Notes: generated from the sequence alone by a model not told the origin. Positions 1 to 12,199 are shown, numbered from the stretch's first letter. The stretch is DNA of 64,000 nt from Gnetum montanum (GCA_015680685.1 MNCI01035040.1:333853-397852); one strand, 5' to 3'. Program-made: numbers and translations.

Positions 1-62
1 TGCCCTCCATTGGGACCTTCTTAAAGGTCCATCCTTAAGCCAATTCAATTACCTTTTTTTTT

Positions 63-3000
63 TTATAAAATTTTGGGAAACACATGAGACCTAAACAAAG
101 GATATGATTCCTTTGCATCAAGGTTCATGAAGCCATCCATCAAAATTATAGAGTGGCCCATGTTGGCACCAAGCCACTCCAGAACTTCATTGTGATGGCC
201 TATTTCCATTACTTTCCTAGTAGGAACCTTTGCCTCATTAGTAGGGACACTAAACAAGTCATGAAAGAGGTCTGCACCAACGTCCATGTTTAACTTCACA
301 CCCTGGATGATGATGCTAAAATGACCAACCTTCTCATCAAAGGAGTAGATGACATGCAACATATCCACAATAGGGATGGAAAGGATATGTGCCATAAATA
401 CATCAAGCAAACTTGCACACTAGATGTTTGCTTGAATGTACCCAGGTGCTTGTCCCTTTAGCCACTCCTATGCCAATGTCATCCCACCAAACTTTAGGAT
501 GAGGGTATGCTCATGACATGAACCTGAAAGTGGTATAGTGACATCAACTAAGGTGGAAGGTCCTACAAATAAAAAATTGAAGTTTAGCATCAACATGAGT
601 AATTTTAAAAACTAGGCAAAGCAATAGAATACTTAAACTTATAGCCATGAAACACTAGAAGCTATAGCCTCTATGCTTACCTTTCCTTTTCTTCTTTGGT
701 ATGGTTTCAGTGGAGTTCCCAGCTACAAGGGTCTAATATGTGTTATTGGAATCTACCCACTAGCTATGCATTGTCATATCATCCTTGCACTTCTTGTAGA
801 AAAGGTTGAATCAAAGTCCCCTCTTAACTGTTGATACACAAAAGTTCTAATTTGAGAACTCTTGGTGAATTTTTCTAGAGTAGTTTGAGCCACTGTCAAG
901 ATTTGATCGTTGATGATCAAACCTTGATCATTGACCTTGTACCTACAAGAAATTTGTGAAATCGATGAAATTATGAAAGGTAGTCAAGCCAAAACATAAA
1001 AGCATTACAATAACCATGCTCACCCCTGTAGGTGATACATGGTGTCATGTGGGTTCTGAAATAACATTTGGGCTCTATGCACCATCATCAGAGTATTGTC
1101 AACATTATACCAACTATACTCTAGCATCATCTAGAGCTTTGTAAGGTAATGTGGGCTTCTAGTATCTATTGGTTTGCCTACCATCTTAGGAGATGGCTTG
1201 TTAGTAATGAATCTTATAATCAGGCTGGATGCTAGAGGCAACAAGGTCTCCACTACAACCCAAGCTAAATCCACACACAAGTGTGACCATAGCATCACAC
1301 TAAAGTTCTTAAAGAGGTAGGTAAGGAATTCCTTTACCCCAATTCGGAACCATAATAAGAGCTTTCCAAAAGGCATGTCATGCAATGGGGTGTTGGTCTT
1401 GGGATGATCAATGTAGCACAAGATGTCCACCAACTCCACGATGATGAGGACGGGTCTCAAAAAGACCCTGCATGAAGCAAAGCAAAAGCATTGTGACCAA
1501 CTAGAATTACATTAGCAAATTTGGAAAAAACATCTAGTTAGAGGTTGAAATTAGCCTCTATAAAAAGCTCTAAAACATTTATCTAACTTAGCTTAAGGAA
1601 TTCACAAGAAAACATTATTACAACCTTGTGTAGCCTCACATTATGGAATTACTTAGTAGATTTAGAAAAAACATCTAGTTAGAGGTGAAATTAGCCTTTG
1701 TAAAAATCTCTAAGGTTTTTATCTAAATTAGCTTAAGAAATTTCATAACAGCATTATTACCATAACCAAAATGTCACAACCAAAACATTATAGCTAGAAC
1801 TAAACCTTGGTCTAAGTAATGCATGAATTTAGAAAATAGCATCTAAATTATGCATAAATTTAGAAAAAGCAGGCATAAGTTTAGAAAAAAGCATCTAAAT
1901 TATGCAAAGCATGCATAAATTTGGAAAAAACATCTAGACTATGCACAAATTTAGAAAAAGCATCATAAACTTAAAAGAAAACCATGTAGCCATAGTAAAA
2001 GCTGGCTAAAAATAGAAAAATATTTTATTCTTATTTTTTTAAAAAATAAGCATTAGTTTTAGATGTTGACAAAAGAAAAACATAAGTTATACATATCAAC
2101 CACTTCCATTTCCAAATGGGTAATGTGCTATGACCATAATTTTGCCTTGTTCACATAACCATAGCCAAAAAATTCATTTATGCTTCAATTTTAGTGATTC
2201 CACCATGAAAAGAATCCTTAAATTATGAACCTTATAGCCATGACCATTATAACTAGAAATGTATAACCATATTTTCATAAAACGTAACCGAAATTGTAGT
2301 TGTCACCATTAACCTCTTTTCGCACAAGGTTGGTAAAAAATTTGCCAAAAATTCGTTTGAGCTCCAAACAGAGTGATTCCACCACCATTTGAAAGATTAA
2401 ACCAAGCCCTACACATTTGTTCTTAGAAAAAATTCAAAAATTTTGCTATCTATATAGGAAAAATATGTAAATTTGGACAATAATTTGAAAACGACACAAA
2501 CATCCTTATTACACATGCTTAGTAAAAAATTTGTAGAAATTTCATTTTAAGTCCAATACTAGAAAATAGCCAAAACCTTTTCCATTTCCTTAGAAAAAAT
2601 TTGCAAGATTACATAAAATTACAAAAATGGCATGAGAAACCTAATTGATTAATGTTAGGAAAATAGCCATAATGTTGTAGTTTCGAGGCCAAATTAAATG
2701 AGTTGGAAAACTTAAATGAAGGGGTACAAACACATAACATCAAATTTTAAAAATATGTAGCTATTTGCTGAAGAAAAAAAAATATACAACATTGCTTTCT
2801 TTTTCATGTACAAAGCTAAAAATCCTAAAGCCCAACTTAATATAGCCATAAAAACATAGCCAAAATAGCTAAAATGATTGATACCCATTAGAAAGTATGT
2901 TGAAATAATGGCATAGGATTTCATTGAAATTTGTTTTTAATGAATCCTTAAGCCTAGATCTAAAAAATGGCCATACCTCCAAAATTTTGGGGAAAAGCAT

Positions 3001-3361
3001 AAAAACATTAGGCTTGATTTTAAAAATCAAATCTATTGAGGCAAAAACAATGAAACAACATGGAACCTTGTGGAAATGGCCAAAGTAAGAGGTGGGATTT
3101 CAAAAAATTTTTGATTTACCCCCTCTCTTAGAGTAGATCTAAGAAAAATGGCTTGACATGTGGGAAGAAAAACATGAAAAAACCATAGAAAACAGCTGAA
3201 AAAAAAAAAACAAAAATAGGTGGAGTTGCTTACCTTAGAGCAGTTATGGACGAGGCCTAAATTGAGATAGGCCTAGGAACCTATGATAGCTCCTTGGAAT
3301 GCTCATCCATCTTCTAAATTGTAGGACTTTTGCTCTTTCCCCCTTGCTGCTTAGGTGCCAT
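63..3361 (-). pseudogene. Intron-containing pseudogene of unknown function, four exons
   Basis: Predicted exons on the minus strand: 3361-3234 (starts ATG, begins MAPKQQGGKSKSP), 1467-1024, 942-681 and 562-63 (ends PKIL then TAA). Intron ends read GTAAG...TGCAG, GTGAG...TGTAG and GTAAG...TGTAG. Exon phases agree: exon 1 leaves two bases and exon 2 opens in the matching frame. Exon 3 needs one frameshift, after which its end phase matches exon 4. Several in-frame TAG codons are present. Exon 2 contains GVKEFLTYLFKNFSVMLWS, which faintly recalls FCP1/NLI-type HAD phosphatases, but no DxDx(T/V) motif is visible. Exon 3 ends with a basic KKKRK run. I do not recognise the family. It could be a decayed host gene or an accessory antisense gene of a Tat-like element; nearby repeats make the latter possible. 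Exon structure is fairly sure, identity is not. Confidence 0.5.
1529..1775. repeat. Tandem duplication in intron 1, period about 141 bp
   Basis: CATCTAGTTAGAGG begins at 1531 and again at 1672, followed in both copies by similar sequence (AAATTAGCCT, TATCTAA, TTAGCTTAAG, GCATTATTAC). Shorter units containing GCATAAATTTAGAAAAA follow at 1820-1960. This lies within the long first intron of the pseudogene. The rest of the intron, to 3233, is AT-rich with no other structure seen. Confidence 0.6.
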
Positions 3362-3779
3362 GGTAGGCTCAACGCTAGGGATGATGGAAATTAAGAGAAA
3401 TAGGTGTTCTACGCTAACTATAGGGGAGATGCAAGGCTTTCACATTGAAGATTGGTGTTCTCTACCATGAGAATCTCTACTAGAGCTCTCCTCCAATGCG
3501 ATGTTGGTGTAGAATGATAATTGTGATGAAAACTTGTGAGATTTCACAATAATATCACATTCAAAACCTAAACACACACCTTGAAACCCCAATTGCTAAT
3601 TTTGTGCACCATAACTCTAAGTGCATTAAAGTGAAAAGTGGGGAAAGTTTAGTTCACGTTGATTTTGGGTGGGAAAGAGGGCCCCACCTTACGCCTTCTT
3701 TCTTGATCAAAAATTGCATTAGCATTGAGTTTTTTTTTCAATTTTGACATTTAGAACCATATTGCAACCTTAACTCCCA

Positions 3780-5305
3780 TGCATCCACATTGGGAATACC
3801 ATGCCCAAGCATGGAAACATGCCTTCTATTTCACAAAGTCATTAAAATGCAACTATTTTGCTATTTTTAGTAACCAAAGCCTACCTCTTTCAATCCTAGG
3901 TTCTTAAAGGTGGGTGAGACATGAAAGAAGCTAAACACCATGGGTTTCCATGTTGAGGCAATAGTGCCCAACATAGAAGAAGGGGGGTAACATCCATCCT
4001 TACCCGCCAAACACCCATCTAGCCCAAGTTTAACCCCAAGATGGGCCCACATGACCTAGAACCCATCCAAGCATCTCCAACAGCCTTGGAACCTCACCAG
4101 ATGAAGTCAAAATTGGTTAAAACTTTAAGGTTTAGTGTTTCTACACTGAGGGAGGCTTCATCCACGTTGAGCATCTCATCCTTAGCTTGGATAGATGGTG
4201 GGAAGCCAAAAATGACCTAAATTGGTTACCTAGTAAACATTTCTTGATGCTCGGTGACCCTTAGACCCTGCTAGAATCCTCTGGAGCTTTTGAAAGCCTA
4301 AAAAAATGGTCAAATATGGCATAAAACTACCATCTCTCTCTCATCCATGTTGGGGCCATCATGCCCAACATGGAAGAAAGTGGGGAGACTGCATGAGGCA
4401 CTTAGAAGTCTCCAAACTAATGGATCTTAACACCTGGCATTGACTATCAACCCTAACAACCCTGTAGGTTGGCATGCATGGTTGATTGACTACCAATCTA
4501 GCCTAGATCTAACTTTCTTGGTTAGGGGAGACCTCTTCCACATTAAGACTCCCATCCTCAATGTGGATAGAAGGGGAAAAGCTTGAAAACCCTCTCACAA
4601 CCTTCATAATAACTGGATATTAACCTTAGATATTGATGGCCAACACCAGCAACCCTATGGACACTCATGCATAGCCAAATTAATCATAAAAGCTAAAAAT
4701 GCCCTTCACCCAAATTTTCTATGTTGAGCATGGAAGCCCTATCATGGAAAAAGAGGGGGAAGCCTAAAAATTGCTTAATAACCTTTGGAACAACTAATTT
4801 TTAACATCAAGTATCAGTAGTTGATGATAACAACCTTGAAAGCCCACATGCATAGACAAAAATGATAAATAATGGTAAAAAGTAGGGTCCTCAAGTTTCT
4901 CCATGCTAGGGGTTCCCCCCTCCACATTGCCTAGCATGGAAGAAAGGAAAAAACTTGATGTTTTCATTGAAATGACCTCCAGACACCTTGAACTAATAGG
5001 TTGTAGCTTTACACAAACCTTAAGACTAGTTTTACACTTGTTGAAGTCCTTAAACCTTGCAAAAGTTATCATAAATGGCAAAAAAGTTGTTCCCCTAATT
5101 TTCCACACTAAGCATAGAAGACCCACCATGGAAAAAAATGGGGGAAAGTCCAAAAACCACTGAACACCTCTTGAAATGATTGAATTTTGACACCATGCAT
5201 TGGTAATCAACACTAGCAACCTTTGAGACCTACATGCATGACCATAAATGATGCAAAATTCTAAAAAGCTACTTCCCCCTAGTCTTTGATGTTGAGCACA
5301 CTACC
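3780..5305. repeat. Left part of ~185-bp tandem repeat array
   Basis: Successive diverged units each carry a short inverted repeat: a TTCCACATTGAGC-like arm, then a CCCAACATGGAA-like arm, then AAGGGGGA. Anchor positions are about 3786, 3946, 4141, 4347, 4528, 4717, 4899, 5100 and 5289, so the spacing is roughly 160-205 bp and mostly 180-200. Between anchors the units share a stretch like TTTTGACACCATGCATTGGT and ACATGCATG. The unit at 5289 is cut at CTACC by element A and resumes at 10840. Short open frames here are by-products of the repeat. Confidence 0.8.
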
Positions 5306-6142
5306 TGATGAATCATGAATTTGTTGGTTGTGATATTGCACCCATGATACACGTACGCGATATCACATACGCGATATTGCAGCCTGCTTCCTCATCTATA
5401 AATAAGAGGTAGGAAGATTTAGTAGGCAATTTTTAGAGTTGTTTAAAGTTTAAGTTTTCAATAGTTTTAGTATGTCAGTTTTCCTCTCAACCCTTTTCTC
5501 CTAGTGCACACCTGCAGTGTGATGATTGTAATTGTATGACATCCTTATTCAAGTGTGACATACTTGGACACACACATGACTGGCAATAAATATTGAGATT
5601 ACTTCATCATTGCAGCATCCACTTAGCTTAATTATTTATTTAATTGTTATTGTTATTTACTGCTTTCTTCATTAATATTCCTCTACACTTATCTCCTAGT
5701 AACGTGAAATAAGTACGACTTGATCACGAGCATTTAAGTGTGACTACTTGGTAACCTAGTAGCATACTTAGGCCATGTGCTTGGTAATCCTAGTGGTAGT
5801 TGTGCACAAGGTCCAAGATGTGTACGGATTATTAAGGAATGGATACTCATCGCACTTACGCTAGTATAGATTCTCTCTCACACGCTCTCTCTCCTAGCTT
5901 AGTTAATATTATTTCCCATTATACTCAAGAGTAGCATTAGTGTAGGAACACATCATACACCTCACTTTGGACTAAACTGTATGTGAAAAAGCTAATACTA
6001 GTCCAGGTGGGAAGACAGTGAACTGCGATCTACAAGTAACTATCTCGATACCACAACTAGCCCGTCTGCGGAGTTCAACCGGATCATGCGTGAAATGCTC
6101 GTATTCGTATGGTTGAGTGTAGGGGTACCTCGCCACTCATCA
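5306..6142 (+). repeat. 5' LTR of element A
   Basis: Starts TGATGAATCATG. U3 carries GATATTGCA/CGTACGCGATATCAC-type palindromes at 5330-5381, then TATA box CTATAAATAA at 5396-5405. AATAAA-type polyadenylation sequence (CAATAAATATTG) lies near 5585. It ends GGGGTACCTCGCCACTCATCA. It differs from its 3' partner mostly by C/T and G/A changes. Confidence 0.9.
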
Positions 6143-6476
6143 TTGGCATGGTAATTTTTTGTAATTTGCACTCCTAACACATCTTCTAGACATCATCTAT
6201 TACCCTCAGTGTATTTTCAACGATATTCCTTCCCTTATTACTATCCCTCTAATTCAAACGTTCTTGATGAACCATCACATAGCCTTTTTCTCTTCCTTAC
6301 CATTCGAGGTCCTTATTGATAAATTCAACACCATCATAATTTTTGTTCCTTCAAAACTAGTTGAATTACCCTGGAACCCTTTAACAACAGTCTAGATGTC
6401 CTTAGTTTCCATCGTTAATTTCGGAAAAATCTTCAAAATTCGGTATATTCCATTGTGCCCTAACATCGATAGGCCA
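6143..6476 (+). other. Residual pol-env spacer of element A
   Basis: Noncoding stretch matching the end of the B spacer (from about 33892). The expected tRNA-Asp primer-binding site is absent after the LTR: only TTGGC is shared with TGGCGCCGTTGCCGGGG. No coding sequence is seen. Confidence 0.6.
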
Positions 6477-6540
6477 CAATATCGCATACGCGATATCACG
6501 TACGTGATATTGAGTCTCAAAAATATATATATATGCAACC
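6470..6540 (+). promoter_or_regulatory. Internal promoter-like block of element A
   Basis: GATAGGCC is followed by ATATCGCATACGCGATATC and ACGTACGTGATATTG, the same palindrome cluster as in the LTR U3. AAATATATATATATGC (6521-6535) follows as a TATA box and CAACCCCCTGCACTACTTA comes next. The position, about 475 bp before the envelope-like ATG, matches the blocks in B and C. Promoter function is inferred from the shared architecture. Confidence 0.65.
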
Positions 6541-6696
6541 CCCTGCACTACTTAACATCATATTCAACTATTCACGTGGGGGAAGTTTTTCCAATTTCTC
6601 TCTACTACTCGCGATTGCGTGCCCTTTGCTTTCATATTCATAACTCGCTCATTGGTCCTCCGATTTTCATTCTGACCTACTTGAACTCAGAGTGTT

Positions 6697-6721
6697 CAGC
6701 TTAGTCGTGGGGGAGGGGCAC
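6697..6721 (+). other. Internal polypurine-like tract, element A
   Basis: TTAGTCGTGGGGGAGGGGCA resembles the 3' polypurine tract of this family (TTCAGTCATGGGGGTA in D). The same site is TTAGTCATGGGGGAGAG in B and TTAGTTGTGGGAGCC in C. It may act as a second plus-strand primer; not proven. Confidence 0.4.
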
Positions 6722-7001
6722 ATGCTGAATAGCACATAATTTTTTTGAAATTCGTCATCGCCCAAAGGACATTATCAAGGGTAATTAGTTACAAAATTAA
6801 GGATAAATGTGCCGAAAACATTTCATCCCCTTAGTTATATAGGGAAACTAGATTTGGAAACCACCTAAGCAAAGAGGATTAAACATTATAATCTTTCGGG
6901 AAATGTCACATAGAGATAAAACAAATTCATTAAGGTAAGCAGTAAGGTACAACCTAACTTTGGTAACAACCTTACTAACGATGGATCTTGTGTGATTGCA
7001 G

Positions 7002-9788
7002 ATGGTCCCAAAACGTGGACAATAGGAAGGTCTTGCTCTAGGTGGGAGCAAACGACCTAGGAGAGGTGAAGGACAAGTTCCTACCGGATAGCATGCAGAG
7101 CAGGAGGAATAATCATGTAGTATCCACCAAGAGGACCCTAATACTATACAATCAAGGTAGGCAGAAGGAGGAGTTGCTGTAGTGCCTGAGCAGGGACAAC
7201 ATCTCACGTTGCCCCAGGATTGTGTTCAAGCCATCCATGAAAGGTCCACATTCACTGCAGTTATTGTGGAATTAAACTTTGGATCTTTTGCAGAATTTGC
7301 TCTAGAGGCCATTAGGGATCACCTCAAAGGATCCCCGTTATGGCCTATCCACTCTGAAAGCGGTGCTTAGTACTTAGGGGAAATGTACCAATTTTGGCAC
7401 AATAAAGAACAAGGAACCATGGTTAAAATTTGTGGTGTGACTATTGATTTCTCTATTCAGGCCATTTTGAAAGTATTAAACCACCTAAATATAGGGCCAA
7501 AGGTTGCTCAGTTGTCTACATGATGCACGACGAGTTTGGTTGGAAAGAGTGTATGGCAAGGAAGATAAGACGTTTGGGGAGTTGACGACGGAAGAGAGGA
7601 TTTATTACAAAATAGGGACTTATCACCTCTTCCCCACAAAAGGCTTAAAAAGAATTTCAACATATGTGACAAGAGGATGTGTAGTTTTGATGGGAAAGGT
7701 TAATGCTAACCTGCCTCATCTATATTTTACGGAGATCCTGAGGTAGTTTGAAGAATGGAAGACAGGGAAGCTTGCATTTCCCTTCCCTTGTCTTATCAGG
7801 AAGCTGTACAGACATGCTGGTATCAGAAGATAGACTAATTATGTTCTCCAAAAATCCCAAAATTCTTCATATGTTGAACTACTAAAGCCACCAGCTGCAA
7901 GGAAAATCACTGGTGAGATGCTGGGGCCGAAACAAGAAAAGGCATAAACGACAAGGCCAACTGCAACTCAACTTGCAGGACCCAACCGACTTCCAAGCAC
8001 GGGACCCAACCAACAATAAGAAGCAGGGCCTAGCACGAGCCAACAAGATCAACCACTACCACCGTCGCAAGATTTCAAACTGTCGATGAGACATCTCAAG
8101 GCCATCGCTAAGACGGTCAGTTAGGGAAGTCATGATGATGCAAATCTCTTCCGTGTCATCGATAATGCCGTACAGCCCATAGTTTCTTTAGATCACGTGA
8201 GGGGTGAAGTGTCCATCCATATAGGGGAAGGGGAGAGCACTTTTTCACAACAAATCTTAGGGAACACTGCATCCTTTCAAGTGCAATTAGAAACTGGTGA
8301 AGGGGCCACGGTGGTGGTCATGCAGCACCAGGATGTAGCAGGAGCCGCAGAAGTGGTCGCAGACCATATTAAAGAATCGTTCAATGTACCTGTTGTGCCA
8401 CCGGTAGATCTTACAGGAGCACGGGATGCTCAAACTTTGGCTGAAACTTTAATGACTCCTGCGGAACATGAGGATGTACTTGACCGATTGCTACAAATAG
8501 GACAAGTAATGACATCCTTGTTTGACATCCCATAGGATGTTACAACAATTCAATCAGACCTCATTTCCACCAAAGGGAAGCTGGTCTTGACAAAGATGAG
8601 GATCAAGCATGTAGAAGTAGAAGTGAAAAAATTGCAAGAAAGCTCGTAACCCTGCAAGTACCATAATGGGATCCTTATTAATTCATTCTCGTAGGCCAGC
8701 TGGACATTTTCAGTACTGAGCAACTTACTAAATTGGTGATAGAGAATAAAAGGGTGGTGAAAGAAAAAGAGAAGGCTATTTGGGATGCCTCTGCAGCACA
8801 AGCACAAACTTACGTGGACACCAAGGCACTTAAAGACTTACAAGAGGAAAATAAATAGCTTGTTGCTGACAATCTTCGGTTGACCTATGTGGAGAAGAAA
8901 AAGAATGTTCTCAAAGAACATTTTCAATAGTTGTAAGAATAACTAATTAGGGTTAACCAGGACATTAACCGTTTAGCCAAGGAAAATCAAACCCTCTTGA
9001 TGGAGGAGGTACGTGCCATCCATCAGAAGACGACCATTGAAATAAGCGTGTGACAGAATGAGGCTAAATGACATGAGAAATTGAAGGAGCATTTTTGGGA
9101 CCCGGTGGGGATGTATAAGCAAATCATTGAGAAGGAGATCCATATGGCCAAGGCCCACATCAATGCCCTGAGTGTTCAACACACTGACTAGTGGGCCATA
9201 TTGGACACATACGCATTTGTCCACCAGGAAGAAGTTAAGAACCGGGACCTACAGATCTAGGACCTTACAGAATACATGGAGTTAGCAAACCTGTGGTATG
9301 CCAACCTAGCCATGTTAACAGCAGGGCACTTGAGAACAGAGCTTGAGCAATAGGTAGCCACCACCTACATCAAATATGAAACAGAATTTGTAGAGCATAA
9401 GAAGATATTGCAAAAATTGGAGGTTGAAAATTCAGAACTTGAGGTGGTTAAAGCAAGCTACCAGGGGCAGAAAGGTGTTACAACAGACTTGGCTTGATGG
9501 CTCACAGATTTTCAGGAATACAGAGACAAAGCCATAGCCAACGAGGAGGAACAATAGGTGTTTGTGGCTTGGTATGTCAGGGCAAATAAAATGTTTTCAC
9601 AACTACCGTGTCCATGGGAGGTGCCGACTCCATCAAACATCGGAACATTAGCATGGACGGCACAAGATCCTTGAACTGAAGAGGAGAAACTCTAGGTCAT
9701 ACTTCAATGCCATCAAATCCCAAGACTTGGAGCACAAGATAAGGGAAAGGTAGACATGGAGGAGCCATCGCCACTAGGAACTACATGA
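7002..9788 (+). pseudogene. Envelope-like (Athila ORF) coiled-coil protein, broken
   Basis: Starts ATGGTCCCAAAACG just after TGTGATTGCAG, a splice-acceptor-like site, and ends ACTACATGA. The N-terminal half matches the 'putative plant transposon protein' region of Athila third ORFs: FAEFALEAIRDHLKGSPLWP, then YHLFPTKGLKRISTY, ARGCVVLMGK-like TRGCVVLMGKVNANLPHLYF and FPCLIRKL. The C-terminal half is long, charged and heptad-like (for example EVKKLQE), typical of a coiled coil, ending MEEPSPLGTT. The span is 2787 nt, the same as in B. There are at least two frameshifts and many TAG stops, so no full protein is made. Its role in Athila elements is unknown; 'envelope-like' refers to position, and I see no clear signal peptide or membrane anchor. 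Confidence 0.75.
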
Positions 9789-9969
9789 GTTCCATCCAAT
9801 TTTGTAGCTATAGGATTTTCTTTTACCTTCTTTGTGTTGTGTCTCAATTTTGTTCTGATTCCACATTGCGGCATGAATCTATTCTCGTCAGTCAATAATC
9901 CCATACCTATCCACTATGTAATCAATGGAGCTTGTTCTCACTTTAACTCGAGGATGAGTTTTCATTCAT

Positions 9970-9980
9970 TTGTGGGGGTA
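9970..9980 (+). other. 3' polypurine tract of element A
   Basis: TTGTGGGGGTA lies directly before the 3' LTR TGATGAG. It follows the family-conserved 3' block AACTCGAGGATGAGTTTTCATT. Confidence 0.75.
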
Positions 9981-10839
9981 TGATGAGTCATGAGTTTGTT
10001 GGCTACGATATTGCATCCATGATATTGCATGTGTGATATCACGTACGCGATATCACAGCCTAGACGCGATATCGTAGCCTGCTTCCTCATCTATAAATAA
10101 GAGGTAGGAAAATTTAGTAGGTAGTTTTTAGAGTTATTTAAAGTTTAAGTTTTCAATAGTTTTAGTACGTCAGTTTTCCTCTCAACCCTTTTCTCCCAGT
10201 GCATGCCCGCAATGTGATGATTGTAATTGTATGACATCCTTATTTGAGTGTGACATACTTGGGCATGCACATGACTAGTAATAAAGATCAATATTACTTC
10301 ATCATTGTAGCATCCACTTAGCTTAATTATTTTTTTAACTGTTATTATTATTTACAGCTTTCATCATTAATATTCCTCTACCCTTATCTCCTAGTAACGT
10401 GGAATGAGTACGACTTAATCACGAGCATTTAAGTGTGACTACTTGGTAACCCAGTAGCGTACTTAGGCCATGCACTTAGTAATCCCAGTGGTAGTCATGC
10501 ACAAGGTCCAAGATGTGTACGGATGATTAAGGAACGGATACTCATCACACTTAAGCTAGTATAGATTCTCTCTCACACACACACTCTCTCCTAGCTTAGT
10601 TAATATTATTTCCCATTATACCCAGGAGTAGCATTAGTGTAGGAACACATCATACACCTCACTCTAGACTAAACTATACATGACAAAGCTAATACTAGTC
10701 CAGGTGGGAAGACAGCGAACTGCGATCTATGAGTAACTGTCTCGATACCACAACTAGCCCGTCTATGAAGTTCAACCGGATCTTGTGTGAAACGCTCGTA
10801 TTCATATGGTTGAGTGTAGGGGTACCATACCAATCATCA
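9981..10839 (+). repeat. 3' LTR of element A
   Basis: Starts TGATGAGTCATGAG. Palindrome cluster at 10008-10075 (GATATCACGTACGCGATATC), TATA box CTATAAATAA at 10091-10100, AATAAAG near 10280, end CCAATCATCA. It is followed by CTACC. Confidence 0.9.
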
Positions 10840-10844
10840 CTACC

Positions 10845-12170
10845 CCCATCATGGAAAATAGGAGGGAAGAAGAAAACACCTATAAGAAACCTCCAAATTG
10901 GTAAAACTTGAGATCAAACCCTAGTCCTCGACCTCGACAACCATGGAAACATGCATGCACGATCGATTAAGGTTAAAACTAGTCCAGATCTAGGATTTAT
11001 GGTTTTTTCACATTGGGGATCCCTTTTTCCACGTTGAGCACTATATTCCTAGGTGTGGGAACTCAAGGAAGAACTTTTTTGGAGCTCCTAAACACCTTAG
11101 AATGACATCAAATGACCTTTCATTCACTCTAAAAGCCTGTCAATAGCCATTGGAGCCTTCAAACCTCAAGAAACTAATGTCAAATAGTCAAAAGCTGATT
11201 CTCCCTATTTTTCCACACTAAGCATCCTAGTCCCAATGTGGAAAAATTAGGGAAAGCTCAAAAACCACTTGGAAGTACTCAAAATTACCAAATTTTGACA
11301 TGGAAACATAGCCCTTGGCCCTAGCCACTTCGGATGGTAACATGCACAGTTGATTGTGATTCAAATTGGCTTGGATCTAGGATTCTTACTTTATCCATTC
11401 TAGGAAAGGTCCCTTCCATGTTGGAAAATGTGAAAAAAAGGAGTAAAGCTAATTTTCCACTTTTTGTTATAAGATGACACTCCCAAAAGCCAAAGATATG
11501 CACCGGAGAAGCCTAAGACCTCATAGCCTTGAGATTTTTCTTGTTTGACCTCTAAAACCCATTCACCCAAATCTCCATTCTAGAGTAACTTCCCTAGCAT
11601 GGAAACATAGGGAAAGACATTAAGTACCCTTAAATGGCCTTCAAACATGCCCAAAATTAGCTAGAAGCTTGTAGAATCATGATCTACATCCCTAGGGGTC
11701 TGGAAACTCAGTCAAAGTGATCCTAAGCCACTTTGAATTTACAAAATAAGTCTCCCCTCATTCTTCCACATTAAGGATACTATGCTTAATGTGGAAAAAG
11801 GGGGGCAAGCCATTTTGATATGTTTCGACACTTAAAATCAACTCAAATTACCTCAAAATGAAGCCAAAGGATGCACAGCTTTGACATCTAGGTCCTAGTT
11901 GCCTGTTTCACCATGTTTGATCTCATTTTTCCTTGAATCTTGGGTTTCCATGCTGGCTAGTATGGAAATATGGGGAAGGCTTTAGAACATGATTTTTGAC
12001 CTTTATAGACTTCTGAAGTGCCCAATTTTGATAAATTTGACCTTGCATTACCTTAGGAAGGTCTTGAAACATCAATTTTGGACCTTTGAGCATCCCAGAA
12101 CCTCTTTCCTTGGTTTCCATGCTGAGAGTCCCTGTTTCCATGCTAAGCCCAACATGGAAGGCTCAAAACA
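10845..12170. repeat. Right part of ~185-bp tandem repeat array
   Basis: Continuation of the array interrupted by A. Anchors are near 11019, 11211, 11396, 11577, 11767, 11941 and 12114, spacing 173-192 bp. TTCCACATTAAGGATACTAT at about 11770 and its partner TTAATGTGGAAAAAGGGGGG show the inverted arms well. After 12170 the periodicity fades. Confidence 0.8.
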
Positions 12171-12199
12171 CTTAATTTTTTGGTCAAAATAGCTTAGAA

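Larger units (their letters stand above)
5306..10839 (+). mobile_element. Element A: Athila-like LTR element with envelope-like ORF only
   Basis: Direct LTRs at 5306-6142 and 9981-10839 begin TGATGA and end CATCA. The element is flanked by the 5-bp duplication CTACC (5301-5305 and 10840-10844), and the two flanks rejoin into one tandem-repeat unit. The internal part (6143-9980) lacks gag, protease and pol. It starts TTGGCATGGTAATTTTTTG, which matches B near 33892 and not the B leader, so the primer-binding site, gag and all sequence to the pol-env spacer are missing. It retains an internal promoter-like block, a purine tract and the complete-length but broken envelope-like ORF. It could be a post-insertion deletion or a derivative mobilised in trans. 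Confidence 0.9.

Noticed and set aside
1131-1460. FCP1/NLI-type HAD phosphatase
   Set aside because: Only a faint resemblance around GVKEFLTYLFKNFSVMLWS; the catalytic DxDx(T/V) is not seen, so no function is assigned.
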